Positions 34,778 through 44,362 of a DNA stretch of 64,000 nucleotides are shown here, in pieces. A program made the position numbers and the translations under genes. How positions within the stretch are numbered: position 1 is the first letter of the stretch; the number at the start of each line of letters is the position of its first letter. This DNA comes from Arthrobacter sp. ES3-54 (GTDB taxonomy: Bacteria > Actinomycetota > Actinomycetes > Actinomycetales > Micrococcaceae): positions 372,001-436,000 of the forward strand of contig NZ_JAQFIF010000004.1 in the NCBI RefSeq assembly GCF_029504395.1, read 5' to 3'. A model generated the notes under the pieces. That model saw only the letters and a program-made list of their open reading frames with translations, was not told where the DNA came from and did no database searches.

Positions 34778-35740
34778 TCAGGACAGCCCGTCGAACCGGA
34801 CCAGCCTGCGGGCGCTGGCCTCATCCAGGATCAGGTCGGTGGCCAGCCCCGCCGCCAGCGCGCCCCGGAGCCCGTTGATCTTGGAGGCGCCGGACACGAC
34901 GCAGATGCGGCGCCGCACCTGACGGAGCTGGGCCAGGTCCGGGCCGGTGGACCGCTCGTTGAGTGTGATGCCGTCCGATGATCCGTCACCGCGGAAGAAC
35001 ACCGTGGCAACATCGCCCACCACGTCGGAGGTCGCCAGGACGTTCAGGTCGTCTTCATCGAGGTAGCCGCCGGCGTAGACGTGGCTGGGATAGTCGGCGT
35101 CGACCGATCCGACACCAAAGATCGCGATGCTCATCCGGGCCTGCAGCTCCAGGATCCGCTGAACACTGCGCTCATTCCACATGGCTGTTTTGGTCGCGGC
35201 GTGGTCGAAGAAAGCCGGGACGGGAAATTGTTCCACCCGTGCACCGTAGGCGCTGCCGAACCGTCGCATGATGTCGGAGGCGTAGGTGATGCCGGTGGTC
35301 TGCATGTTGCCAGCGCCGTTGAGCTGGACGATCACGCTGTCATGGGTGATCTTGCGGGTCAGGTGCCGGCTCACAGCGCTCAGGGTGGAGCCCCACGCGA
35401 CGCCGATGATGGCGTTGGAGTCAACCAGCGGCCCGATCGTCCGGGCCGCCTGCATCGCCACACGGTCCAGTGTTTCCGCCTCATTAAGGGTGTCCACCAC
35501 CGGAACAACGTGGACATCCACCCTGAATTCGGCGCGGATCATGCTCTCAAGTTCGGGCCCGGTGTCCAGCGGGCTGCGGATCTGGATCTGCACCAGACCC
35601 GAATCCCGGGCCGCCGACAACAGCCGCGAAACCGTGGACCGGGACGTCCGGAGCTCGCGGGCGATGGCGTCCATGGTCAGGTCCTGAAGGTAATACAGCT
35701 GGGCCGCGCGAAGGGCGTCGGACTGGCGTGAACGCGTCAT
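34778..35740 (-). CDS. SorC/DeoR-type sugar-binding transcriptional regulator
   Basis: 320 aa. N-terminal helix-turn-helix (YLQDLTMDAIARELRTSRST, VSRLLSAARDSG) and a C-terminal SorC effector domain (GVAWGSTLSAVSRHL, VVSGASKINGLRGALAAGLA). It is divergent from glpD-glpF-glpK, so it is the obvious candidate regulator of glycerol use, sensing a phosphorylated metabolite; this is inferred from position. ATG 35740 is preferred over the longer reading because GGGAAA lies upstream and the HTH then starts at residue 15. A TGCAC/GTGCA palindrome overlaps its own promoter. Confidence 0.9.
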   Translation of the reverse strand: MTRSRQSDALRAAQLYYLQDLTMDAIARELRTSRSTVSRLLSAARDSGLVQIQIRSPLDTGPELESMIRAEFRVDVHVVPVVDTLNEAETLDRVAMQAARTIGPLVDSNAIIGVAWGSTLSAVSRHLTRKITHDSVIVQLNGAGNMQTTGITYASDIMRRFGSAYGARVEQFPVPAFFDHAATKTAMWNERSVQRILELQARMSIAIFGVGSVDADYPSHVYAGGYLDEDDLNVLATSDVVGDVATVFFRGDGSSDGITLNERSTGPDLAQLRQVRRRICVVSGASKINGLRGALAAGLATDLILDEASARRLVRFDGLS

Positions 35741-35753
35741 GAAATTTCCCGTC

Positions 35754-35767
35754 TGCACGTTTGTGCA
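35754..35767. promoter_or_regulatory. Candidate operator of the SorC-type regulator
   Basis: TGCACgtttGTGCA, a perfect 5-bp inverted repeat with a 4-nt centre, lies in the 123-nt divergent region. On the - strand it overlaps a -10-like TATGCA for the regulator gene; on the + strand it lies just before the glpD -35. Confidence 0.5.
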
Positions 35768-35773
35768 TAGTGC

Positions 35774-35803
35774 TTGACTCCATTTTCCATTAGTCCAAAG
35801 AAT
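35774..35803 (+). promoter_or_regulatory. glpD promoter
   Basis: TTGACT (35774-35779), 18-nt spacer, AAGAAT (35798-35803). The spacer and downstream sequence are AT-rich compared with neighbours. Confidence 0.45.
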
Positions 35804-35863
35804 AGTGTTGAACGGCGCCGCGCCCCGGGCGTGCCGCACAGAACCAAACCCAAGGGAGCAGTT

Positions 35864-37663
35864 TTGGGACAGAAGGACTCAGTCGGCACACCGGCGAACG
35901 ATCGCGCCTCAGTGCATACGTTGCGGACGCGGCGGCACGCGCAGGTTTTGATCATCGGCGGCGGAATCAACGGGGTGGGCACGTTCCGTGACCTTGCCCT
36001 GCAGGGCGTCGATGTGGCGCTCGTTGAGCGTGGCGATTACTGCCAGGGCGCCAGTGGCGCCTCCTCCCACATGATCCACGGCGGCATCCGGTACCTCGAA
36101 AACGGCGAATTCCGCCTCGTCCAGGAGTCCGTGGTCGAGCGCAACAGGCTCCTGCGGATCGCACCCCATTACGTCAAACCGCTGCAGACCACGATCCCGA
36201 TCTTCAGCACCTTCTCCGGAGTGCTGGCCGCCCCGATGCGCTTCCTGACCCACAAGCAGGGCAAGCACACAGAGCGCGGAGCGTTCCTGATCAAGCTGGG
36301 CCTGAGCATGTACGACTTCTTCTCCCGCGACGGCGGCACGGTTCCGCGGCACCGGTTCCTCGGACGCAAGCGCGCCCTGGCCGAGCTGCCCCGCCTCCAC
36401 CCCGGGATCAAATACGCGGCCACCTACTTCGACGCCTCCGTCCACAACCCCGAGCGCCTCACCCTGGACGTGCTCCAGGACGGCGAGAAGGCTGGCGGTG
36501 CGGACAGCGGCATGGCCCGGGCCAGCAACTATGTCTCGCTCGTTTCGACGGGTGCCGCGGACGGCGCCACAGCCGGAACCGGCACCGGCACCATCGAAAG
36601 CACCGGTACAACAGTCCAGCTGCGCGACGAGCTGACCGGCGAAGTGTTCGACTTCACCGCCGACGTCATCGTGAACACCACCGGCGCCTGGGTCGACCTG
36701 ACCAACGAAGCGATGGGGGCCGCGTCGTCGTTCATGGGCGGAACCAAAGGGTCGCATATCGTGCTGGACCATCCGGAGTTGCTGGAGGCGTGCAACGGCC
36801 GAGAAATCTTCTTCGAGCACACCGACGGCCGGATCGTGCTGATCTATCCGATGGGGGACCGCGTCCTGGTCGGCACCACCGACGTCGACGCCGACATGGC
36901 CCAGGACGCCGTCTGCACCGAGGCGGAAATCGATTACTTCCTTGACCTGATCGGGCACGTGTTCCCAGGCATCCAAGTGGACCGGGAACAGGTTGTCTAC
37001 ACCTTCTCCGGCGTGCGCCCGCTTCCGAAGCATGACGCCACCCAGCCTGGGTTCGTCAGCCGGGACTACAGGATCCAACGCCGTGCTGCGGCGGGCCGGA
37101 CCGTCCTGAGCCTCGTGGGCGGCAAGTGGACTACGTTCCGGGCCCTGGCCGAGCACCTGAGCAACGACGTCCTCGCCGAACTCGGCATGGAACGGAAGGT
37201 CTCGACGGCGAAGCTCGCCATCGGCGGCGGCGCCGGGTTCCCGGACAGCGAGGACGGTGTCCAGCGCTGGATCAAAGCCCATATGTCGGCCGGCCGCGAT
37301 GCCGCCCGCGTCACCGGGCTGCTGACCCGCTACGGGACCCGCGCCGAGGAAGTCATCCGATTCCTGGATGCGGACCAGGCCGGTGCACCCGACAGGCCGC
37401 TGCACTCCACCCGCGAGCTCAGCACCCGCGAATTGGAGTTCATGGCGGCGCACGAGCAGGTCGGACACCTCGTGGACGTCCTCATCCGCCGCACCTCATT
37501 GGCGTTCCGGGGACTCGTGACCGGGGAATTGCTGAATGAAGTTGCCGACACACTTTCGGGCCCGCTCGGCTGGGACGCGGCTCGCCGGGCCAAGGAGATC
37601 AGCCACACGCAGGAGGTGCTTGAGCGGTTCCACCGCGTCCAGGTCCACAGCCTGGTCGCCTGA
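35864..37663 (+). CDS. glpD: Glycerol-3-phosphate dehydrogenase (FAD-dependent)
   Basis: Membrane-associated oxidation of glycerol-3-phosphate to DHAP. 599 aa. FAD-binding VLIIGGGINGVGTFRDLALQ, substrate and FAD contacts in GASSHMIHGGIRYLENGEF, IVNTTGAWVDL, and the C-terminal DAO cap (TFRALAEHLSNDVLAELG). TTG 35864 is preferred because AAGGGAG ends 5 nt upstream; the longer ATG reading at 35774 would start inside the promoter. A short Gly/Thr-rich insertion (AGTGTGTIESTGTT) lies near residue 250. First gene of the glycerol operon. Confidence 0.95.
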   Translation: MGQKDSVGTPANDRASVHTLRTRRHAQVLIIGGGINGVGTFRDLALQGVDVALVERGDYCQGASGASSHMIHGGIRYLENGEFRLVQESVVERNRLLRIAPHYVKPLQTTIPIFSTFSGVLAAPMRFLTHKQGKHTERGAFLIKLGLSMYDFFSRDGGTVPRHRFLGRKRALAELPRLHPGIKYAATYFDASVHNPERLTLDVLQDGEKAGGADSGMARASNYVSLVSTGAADGATAGTGTGTIESTGTTVQLRDELTGEVFDFTADVIVNTTGAWVDLTNEAMGAASSFMGGTKGSHIVLDHPELLEACNGREIFFEHTDGRIVLIYPMGDRVLVGTTDVDADMAQDAVCTEAEIDYFLDLIGHVFPGIQVDREQVVYTFSGVRPLPKHDATQPGFVSRDYRIQRRAAAGRTVLSLVGGKWTTFRALAEHLSNDVLAELGMERKVSTAKLAIGGGAGFPDSEDGVQRWIKAHMSAGRDAARVTGLLTRYGTRAEEVIRFLDADQAGAPDRPLHSTRELSTRELEFMAAHEQVGHLVDVLIRRTSLAFRGLVTGELLNEVADTLSGPLGWDAARRAKEISHTQEVLERFHRVQVHSLVA

Positions 37664-37676
37664 TACGGCTTGCGTG

Positions 37677-37767
37677 CCCGGGCGGGGAAGCCCGGGTGCA
37701 AGCACTGCGCGGTCCGCCCCGGCGGCCGGCGCAGTGGCTGGCCGGCAGCACGAACATGCTGCCGGCC
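37677..37767 (+). repeat. Two hairpins in the glpD-glpF gap
   Basis: CCCGGGC (37677-37683) pairs with GCCCGGG (37690-37696), and GGCCGGCAGCA (37740-37750) pairs with TGCTGCCGGCC (37757-37767). Neither has a T-run. They may tune mRNA stability or polarity between glpD and glpFK. Confidence 0.6.
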
Positions 37768-37819
37768 CCACGGCTTCCAAACTCGCGGAGGCCGACAACA
37801 GAAAATAGAGGAGTCAAAG

Positions 37820-38572
37820 ATGTCTCTTGGAATAGTTTTCCTGTCCGAAGTATTCGGTACCGCAATGCTGACCCTGCTGGGTTGCGGCGTTGTGGCCAAC
37901 GTTGCGCTCAGAGGCACCAAGGGCAACAACGGCGGGTTCCTGATGGTGACTTGGGGATGGGGCCTTGCCGTCTTCTGCGGTGTCTATGTTGCTTCCATCT
38001 CAGGTGCGCACCTGAACCCCGCGGTCACCTTTGGTCTGTTGCTCAACGGCAAGCGGTTGTACGCTCCCGGCGTTCCGGTTGACTTCGCCTCGACCCTTAC
38101 GTACTTCGGTGGTGAACTGACCGGTGCCTTCCTCGGCGCCGTCGTGATGTGGCTGGCCCACAAGCAACACTTTGATCTCGAGTCCGAGCCCGCCGGCAAG
38201 CTGGCAGTCTTCTCCACCGGCCCCGCGATCCGCTCCAACCAGTGGAACCTGATCACCGAGATCATCGGCACCTTTGTCCTCGTGTTCGTCATCCTGACCT
38301 TCGGCGGCACGCCTTCCGGACTCGGCCCGCTGTCGGTGGCCCTGCTGGTTGTCGGCATCGGTGTTTCGCTCGGCGGCCCCACCGGCTACGCCATCAACCC
38401 CGCCCGTGACCTCGGCCCGCGCATCGCGCACGCATTGCTTCCCATCAAGGGCAAGGGCTCCAGCGACTGGAGCTACTCCTGGATCCCGGTTGTCGGCCCC
38501 CTCATCGGCGGCGGACTCGGCGGCCTCGTGGCAGCAGTCGTTCCGATCATCGTCCCCGTAATCCCTCACTAA
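37820..38572 (+). CDS. glpF: Glycerol uptake facilitator (MIP/aquaglyceroporin family)
   Basis: 250 aa, six membrane segments plus two half-helices. First NPA motif in SGAHLNPAVTFG and second in GYAINPARDLGPR, the second followed by Asp as in glycerol-conducting GlpF. ATG 37820 follows AGAGGAG at 6 nt spacing. Lies between glpD and glpK, so glycerol entry, phosphorylation and oxidation are encoded together. Confidence 0.95.
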   Translation: MSLGIVFLSEVFGTAMLTLLGCGVVANVALRGTKGNNGGFLMVTWGWGLAVFCGVYVASISGAHLNPAVTFGLLLNGKRLYAPGVPVDFASTLTYFGGELTGAFLGAVVMWLAHKQHFDLESEPAGKLAVFSTGPAIRSNQWNLITEIIGTFVLVFVILTFGGTPSGLGPLSVALLVVGIGVSLGGPTGYAINPARDLGPRIAHALLPIKGKGSSDWSYSWIPVVGPLIGGGLGGLVAAVVPIIVPVIPH

Positions 38573-38624
38573 CAGTCACTAACTGCCAGTTCAACTGCCA
38601 CGCCAACCAGACAAGGACGTCAAT

Positions 38625-40139
38625 ATGAACCAGTACGTAGTTGCAATCGACCAGGGCACCACGAGCACGCGCGCCATCGTGTTCGACCACAGCGGCAGCA
38701 TTGTCTCCTCGGGCCAGATGGAGCATGAGCAGATCTTCCCCCAGGCCGGCTGGGTGGAGCACAATCCCGCTGAAATCTGGAACAACACCCGCGAAGTGAT
38801 TGGCTCGGCCCTGTCCAAGGCGAACCTGACGCGTCACGACATCGCCGCCGTCGGCATCACCAACCAGCGCGAAACGGCCGTTGTGTGGGACAAGACCACC
38901 GGCGAGCCGATTTATAACGCCATCGTGTGGCAGGACACCCGCACCCAGCCGATCGTTGACGAGCTCGCGAAAGAGGGGGGCGCGGACCGCTTCAAGCAGA
39001 AGGTGGGCCTGCCGCTGGCGACCTACTTCTCGGGCACCAAGATCAAGTGGATCCTGGACAATGTCGAAGGCGCCCGGGCCAAGGCGGAGGCCGGCGACCT
39101 CGTCTTCGGCAACACCGACTGCTGGGTACTGTGGAACCTGACCGGCGGGATCGACGGCGGAGTGCACGTCACCGACGTGACCAACGCCTCTCGGACCATG
39201 TTCATGGACCTGGAGACGCTGTCCTGGGACCAGGAGATCCTGGACGCGTTCGGCGTCCCGGCCTCCATGATGCCGGCCATCAAGTCCTCCTCCGAGGTCT
39301 ACGGCACGGTGCACACCTCCCAGTTGCTGCGCGAGGTTCCTGTGGCCGGCATCCTGGGCGACCAGCAGGCGGCCACGTTCGGCCAGGCGGCGTTCGATGC
39401 CGGGGAAGCCAAGAACACGTACGGCACGGGCTGCTTCCTGATCTTTAACACGGCCGAGGAAATTATCCACTCCAAGAACGGGCTGCTGACCACCGTGGGC
39501 TACAAGCTCGGCGACGCGCCGCCGCACTACGCGCTGGAGGGCTCCATCGCCGTCACCGGTTCGCTCATCCAGTGGCTGCGGGACAATCTCGGCCTGATCA
39601 GCAGCGCTCCGGAGGTCGAGACCCTCGCGGCCTCGGTGGAGGACAACGGCGGCGTGTACATTGTGCCGGCGTTCTCCGGCCTTTTCGCGCCGTACTGGCG
39701 TTCGGACGCCCGCGGCGCCATCGTGGGCCTGACCCGTTTTGTGAACAAGAACCACATCGCCCGCGCGGCCCTGGAGGCCACCGCCTTCCAGACCCGCGAG
39801 GTGCTGGACGCCGTCAACGCCGACTCCGGCGTGCCTCTGACGGAGCTGAAGGTCGACGGCGGCATGGTCGCCAACGACGCCCTCATGCAGTTCCAGGCGG
39901 ACATTCTCGGCGTGCCGGTCATCCGTCCGAAGGTGGTGGAGACGACCGCGCTGGGCGCCGCCTACGCGGCCGGCCTGGCGGTCGGATTCTGGAAGGACCT
40001 GGGCGAGTGCTCGGCCAACTGGGCAGAGGACAAGCGGTGGGAGCCGCAAATGGACCAGGCCGAGCGGGAACGCCAGATGCGCCTCTGGAAGAAGGCCATC
40101 ACCAAGTCCATGGACTGGGTTGACGACGACGTCCGGTAG
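38625..40139 (+). CDS. glpK: Glycerol kinase
   Basis: Phosphorylates glycerol. 504 aa, FGGY family. N-terminal [18 protein letters not shown], glycerol contacts in [17 protein letters not shown], and C-terminal signature region [23 protein letters not shown] 38625 is 52 nt after glpF with AAGGAC upstream. Last gene of the glycerol operon, followed by a long palindrome. Confidence 0.97.
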   Translation: MNQYVVAIDQGTTSTRAIVFDHSGSIVSSGQMEHEQIFPQAGWVEHNPAEIWNNTREVIGSALSKANLTRHDIAAVGITNQRETAVVWDKTTGEPIYNAIVWQDTRTQPIVDELAKEGGADRFKQKVGLPLATYFSGTKIKWILDNVEGARAKAEAGDLVFGNTDCWVLWNLTGGIDGGVHVTDVTNASRTMFMDLETLSWDQEILDAFGVPASMMPAIKSSSEVYGTVHTSQLLREVPVAGILGDQQAATFGQAAFDAGEAKNTYGTGCFLIFNTAEEIIHSKNGLLTTVGYKLGDAPPHYALEGSIAVTGSLIQWLRDNLGLISSAPEVETLAASVEDNGGVYIVPAFSGLFAPYWRSDARGAIVGLTRFVNKNHIARAALEATAFQTREVLDAVNADSGVPLTELKVDGGMVANDALMQFQADILGVPVIRPKVVETTALGAAYAAGLAVGFWKDLGECSANWAEDKRWEPQMDQAERERQMRLWKKAITKSMDWVDDDVR

Positions 40140-40188
40140 AGGCGTACCCTGACCCGCCAGGTGCCGCCCCGGCGGGTACGGCTTCGGC

Positions 40189-40240
40189 GGACAATGAAGA
40201 GCTCCGGCCAGGAAATCCTGGCCGGAGCTCTTCATTGTCC
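40189..40240. terminator. 25-bp perfect palindrome between glpK and the convergent secreted-protein gene
   Basis: The 25 nt at 40189-40213 (beginning GGACAATGAAGAGC) are the exact reverse complement of 40216-40240, with only AA between. It lies between two converging transcription units and would act as a bidirectional terminator; no T-run flanks it. Confidence 0.7.
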
Positions 40241-40275
40241 CGCCTCCGGTTTGTCCCTCAGGACACGGGACGCAC

Positions 40276-41190
40276 TTACCGGGTGCTCACGACAGCGCGC
40301 GGCGTCTTGGCGTAGACGTCCTTGCTGACCGTGTAGCCGCGGCGGTCAAGCGCCAGCGCTTGCTTATTGACGCTGGCCAGTTCCGTTCTGTTGAGCTTCT
40401 TGATCTTGACCAGGTCCATGAACTCCTGGTCTTCGCCGCCCACCGCAGTCACTTTGATAAGCCCGGTCCCGGGAGCGTAATACTTGCGCTGGTGGCCAGC
40501 GCTCGGGGGCTCCAGCGGGTTGAACTCATCGATCACCATGACGTCGTCGTAGCACCCCGTGGGGACACAGACGCACAAGTGCTTGTACTTGACGTCACCG
40601 CAGTCCAGGAAGTCCACGGTGGGGGCGTAGGCCTGGACGTAGGCAGGTGTGTTCCGGTGTGGCCGGGCCTGCATCGCAATGCCGGCACGGGCCTTGTCGA
40701 TGCCGCTGATGAACGTGCTGGGGGCGCCGACAAGCTTGCCGTTCTCGTACTCCTCCGGATACTCGCCGAAGAGCCACACCGTCCCCTTCCTCGTCTGGGC
40801 GAAGAAGGCGAGCTCGGACTCCACGAGTTCACCGTCGGAGTAGTCCCGGTCCCAAATCGCGATCGTCTTGACCCCGTCAATGACCTTGGTCAAGCCCGTG
40901 ACGATGCTGACCACCGTACGGGCTGTCGTCCCGTCCGGTGAGACTACCTTGCCGGTGGTGGTGCGGTGCATTCCGGGCTTGAGCGTGAGCCACTTGTTGT
41001 CAATCTCAGGCTTTGACGGGAACGCGGAACGGTGGAACGACAACGCCGAGCCGGGGCCGCACAGTTCCTTCGAACTGGCGGCCGCCGAAGCGGCCGCCGC
41101 CGCCGTCGCCGCGGTCGCCACAGTCAGGGATGCCACCACCAGCAAGAGCGCAGAGCCGTAAGCGGTTAATCTCTTAGATCGTGGAGTCAT
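40276..41190 (-). CDS. Secreted protein of unknown function, last gene of the RND locus
   Basis: 304 aa. A Sec-type signal peptide (basic start, then a long hydrophobic Ala-rich stretch, residues about 8-40) precedes a domain with no family I recognise. A cysteine-containing segment near residue 200 (FLDCGDVKYKHLCVCVPTGC) has five Cys within about 20 residues and could bind metal or form disulfides. It ends with a helical basic part. ATG 41190 follows GAGAGG, 27 nt after the second RND permease, so it is very probably cotranscribed with the export genes. Confidence 0.75.
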   Translation of the reverse strand: MTPRSKRLTAYGSALLLVVASLTVATAATAAAAASAAASSKELCGPGSALSFHRSAFPSKPEIDNKWLTLKPGMHRTTTGKVVSPDGTTARTVVSIVTGLTKVIDGVKTIAIWDRDYSDGELVESELAFFAQTRKGTVWLFGEYPEEYENGKLVGAPSTFISGIDKARAGIAMQARPHRNTPAYVQAYAPTVDFLDCGDVKYKHLCVCVPTGCYDDVMVIDEFNPLEPPSAGHQRKYYAPGTGLIKVTAVGGEDQEFMDLVKIKKLNRTELASVNKQALALDRRGYTVSKDVYAKTPRAVVSTR

Positions 41191-41217
41191 CTGACTGCCC
41201 TCTCATGCGTGGTTGGG

Positions 41218-44200
41218 TTAGGCGGCTGGTACGGGTTCCGGGTCGCGGGACCCACGATCACGTGCCGGGCCCTTCTTGGCGAACCGAAGGTAGAGCGACG
41301 GAACGATGAAGAGGTTGACCAGTGTCGAAGTCACCAGCCCGCCCAGGATCACCACGGCCATGGGGTGCTCGATCTCATGGCCGGGCCGGTTACCCATCAC
41401 CACCAGCGGCACCAGCGCGAGTGCAGTGGCGAGCGTGGTCATGAGGATTGGCGACAAGCGTTCGGCCGCGCCCCGCAGGACCAGGTCCCGGCCGAACGGC
41501 ATGCCCTCGAACTGCTCCAGGTGCTGGCAGTGGTTGATGAGCAGGATGCCGTTGCGGGCGGCGATGCCCATCACTGTCAGGAACCCGACCAGCGACCCGA
41601 GGGACAGGATTCCGCCGCTCATGTGCGCGGCGATCACCCCGCCAACCAGTGCTACAGGCAGCGTCAGGATGCCAAGGGTGGCAAGCCGCCAGCTCTTGAA
41701 TGCCGCCTGGAGCAGGAGGAACACCACAACCAGGGCGCCGGCCGCGAAGAGGAGAAGCCGCTGTGAGGCAGCCTGCCGCTCTGCGTATTCGCCCAGGATC
41801 TCCGCGTTGTAACCAGTGGGGAACTCCACGGTCTTGAGGTCGGATTCGAGTTTCTCGACGACTTTTGCGAGATCGCCTTCCTTGACGTTGGCGCTGACAT
41901 CGAGTCGGCGGGACCCTTCCGAACGCTCAATGACGTTGGGAGTGGGCTTTACCGTGATCTTGGCGACATCGGCCACCCGGATCACCTGTCCGCTGGGAGT
42001 GTCCAGCGGGAGGTTCTCGATGCTCGTGACGCTGGTCCGGATCGCGGGAGGACTCCAGACCTGGACGTCATAGGCTTTGCCGTCGCGGTAGACGTCGCCC
42101 ACCTCCTCGCCGGAGACCAGGGTGGCTGCGGCACGGCGGACGTCACCGGGCTTCAGGCCGTAGCGGTTGGCGGCGTCCAGGTTCACCTCAACGTCCACCT
42201 GCGGCACATTGACCTGCAGGGCGACCTTGGCTCCGATTGCCCCCTCGATGCCGGCAAGGACAGTCTTGACCTTGTCCGCCTGCTTCTTCAGCGTGGTGAG
42301 GTCATCGCCGTATACACGGACGACGATCGAGTAGCCCGTGCCGGTGAGCACCTCGCGGACACGTTCCTTGAGGTAGGTCTGGACGTCCCGGTGGATGCCG
42401 GGGTACCCGTCCACTACCTGCTGGATAGAGGCCAGGGTCTTGTCGTAGTCGACCGAGGGGTCAACGCTGATCCAGTTCTCGCCAAAGTTGACGCCCACCA
42501 CCTCATCGGCGGCGAAAGCCTGACCAATGTGGGATCCGCAGTTGTTGACGCCTGGAATGGTCATCAGCTCCTTGCAGGCCAGTTGGCTCACGCGCACTTC
42601 CTCGGCATTGGATGTGCCGGGTTGCGTGACCCAGTGCATGAGGAAGTCGCGTTCCTTGAACGACGGCAACAGCGATTGACCCAGGAGCGGGGCCGCTATG
42701 ATTCCGACGACGCCGAGCGCCGCCACCGCGAGATAGCCGGGCAGCGGCCGCTTCACGATGGGCCGCAGGGCCGCGCCGTACCAGCGCTTGAGGACCCGCA
42801 CCACCGGCGGATCCCGATCTTCGAGCTTGGCATTGCGCAGGAAGATGTACGCCATAGCCGGGGTGACCGTGAGGGCCACCAGCATGGACGCCATCACGGC
42901 CAGCGTGTAGGACGTGGCCAGGGGGCGGAAGAAGGCGCCGGTCAGCCCGTCCAGGAAGAAGATCGGCACTGTGGCGGCGACGATAATCAGGGTGGCGTAG
43001 ACAATGGGGGCGCGAACTTCCAGGGAGGCGTTGACGACCACACGGGCGGTACTTTCGTTCCCGCCGCTGGCCCGGTGGTGCCGGAGTCGTCTGACGATGT
43101 TCTCGACGTCGATGATGGCATCGTCCACCACGACCCCGACGGCAATCACCAGCCCCGCAAGCACCATCGTATTAATCGTGCCCCCGGTCCAATAGAGCAC
43201 CAGGGCCGCGGCCATCAGCGACAACGGGATTGCCGTCACGCTGACCAGCGCCGTCCGCCATTGGAACAGGAAGACACTTAGCACCAGGACCACCAGGAGG
43301 CAGCCCAGCAGCAGCGCGAGGCTCAGGTTGCCGAGGGACTCCTCGATGAACGAGGCTGGCCGGAACAAGGTGGTGTCGACCGCGATCCCGGTCAGGCCGG
43401 GCTGGAGTTCCTTGAGCGCTTCCTCAACCCCGCGCGTGACCTCGAGCGTGTTGCCCCAGGGCAGCTTTTCGACAATGAGCATCAGCCCAGGGCCGCCGTT
43501 GATGACCGCGTCACCGATCAGTTGCTGGTGGTCCTCCACGACGTTGGCTACGTCGGCGAGCCGCAGGGGAGGCAGTCCCTGACGGTCCTCCAACGGCACC
43601 TGGGCAAGGTCCGCCGGGGACGTGATGGGTTGGACGTGCCTGATGGTCAGGCTCTGGTTGGGTGTTTCCAGTGCGCCTCCGGTGCCGATCAAGGCGCCGG
43701 GAGAGTACTTGAGCAGGCCAGCGTCCAAGGCGTCGGACGTGGAGTTCATGACGGCGTCCAGCGTGACCTTGTTGGCCGCCAGCTTGGCCGGATCAACCTG
43801 GACCTGCAGCATCTGCAGGCGTTCGCCCCAGATCGCCACGTTCGCGACGCCCGGCACCCGCAGGAGATGTGCCCGGATATTCCAGTAGGAAATCATGGAC
43901 ATCTCGATCAGGGAGCGGGTCTCGGAAGACAGCCCGATCTTCATGACACGGCTGGTGGAGGACAGCGGCTGGAGCATCACTGGCGGCGCGGCCCAAGTGG
44001 GCAGCGTCGGTATGACCGTTGCCATCCGCTCCGACACCAGTTGCCTGGCGGTGAGCAGATCGGTTCCGGGCTTGAACTCCATCACGATGGCGGACAGCTG
44101 CGACACAGACTTGGAGCGCATCTGGTCCAGGCCGTCTATGCCGTTGAAGGCCTGCTCCATCGGAACCGTTACGAGTTCCTCAACTTCGGAGGCGGTGAGT

Positions 44201-44361
44201 CCCAGACACGCCGTCTGGACCTCGACACGGGGCGGTGCAAACTCCGGGAAAACATCCACCGAAGCTCTGCTGAGTTGCGCGCCGCCCACGATCATGAGGG
44301 CCGCCGCCATCGCAATGACGATCGATCGGAACCTCAGACTTGCAGCGACAATCCGGCGCAT
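41218..44361 (-). CDS. RND efflux permease, heavy-metal (CusA/CzcA)-like, second copy
   Basis: 1047 aa, full-length RND: membrane segments at the N-terminus, about 340-540 and 860-1030, with two large extracytoplasmic loops. HME-like N-terminal region VDVFPEFAPPRVEVQTACLG. TM4 proton-relay motif GVVVDDAIIDVENIVRRL keeps both Asp413/414 and Glu420; TM10 reads GIAARNGILLINH. The methionine cluster of CusA is not evident in the porter loops, so the substrate is uncertain. ATG 44361 follows the lipoprotein stop by 1 nt. Unusual in a monoderm organism. Confidence 0.9.
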   Translation of the reverse strand: MRRIVAASLRFRSIVIAMAAALMIVGGAQLSRASVDVFPEFAPPRVEVQTACLGLTASEVEELVTVPMEQAFNGIDGLDQMRSKSVSQLSAIVMEFKPGTDLLTARQLVSERMATVIPTLPTWAAPPVMLQPLSSTSRVMKIGLSSETRSLIEMSMISYWNIRAHLLRVPGVANVAIWGERLQMLQVQVDPAKLAANKVTLDAVMNSTSDALDAGLLKYSPGALIGTGGALETPNQSLTIRHVQPITSPADLAQVPLEDRQGLPPLRLADVANVVEDHQQLIGDAVINGGPGLMLIVEKLPWGNTLEVTRGVEEALKELQPGLTGIAVDTTLFRPASFIEESLGNLSLALLLGCLLVVLVLSVFLFQWRTALVSVTAIPLSLMAAALVLYWTGGTINTMVLAGLVIAVGVVVDDAIIDVENIVRRLRHHRASGGNESTARVVVNASLEVRAPIVYATLIIVAATVPIFFLDGLTGAFFRPLATSYTLAVMASMLVALTVTPAMAYIFLRNAKLEDRDPPVVRVLKRWYGAALRPIVKRPLPGYLAVAALGVVGIIAAPLLGQSLLPSFKERDFLMHWVTQPGTSNAEEVRVSQLACKELMTIPGVNNCGSHIGQAFAADEVVGVNFGENWISVDPSVDYDKTLASIQQVVDGYPGIHRDVQTYLKERVREVLTGTGYSIVVRVYGDDLTTLKKQADKVKTVLAGIEGAIGAKVALQVNVPQVDVEVNLDAANRYGLKPGDVRRAAATLVSGEEVGDVYRDGKAYDVQVWSPPAIRTSVTSIENLPLDTPSGQVIRVADVAKITVKPTPNVIERSEGSRRLDVSANVKEGDLAKVVEKLESDLKTVEFPTGYNAEILGEYAERQAASQRLLLFAAGALVVVFLLLQAAFKSWRLATLGILTLPVALVGGVIAAHMSGGILSLGSLVGFLTVMGIAARNGILLINHCQHLEQFEGMPFGRDLVLRGAAERLSPILMTTLATALALVPLVVMGNRPGHEIEHPMAVVILGGLVTSTLVNLFIVPSLYLRFAKKGPARDRGSRDPEPVPAA

Positions 44362-44362
44362 G

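Noticed and set aside
35774-35863. Longer N-terminus for GlpD starting at 35774
   Set aside because: The codon coincides with the -35 TTGACT of the glpD promoter, has no SD, and the added residues do not resemble GlpD.
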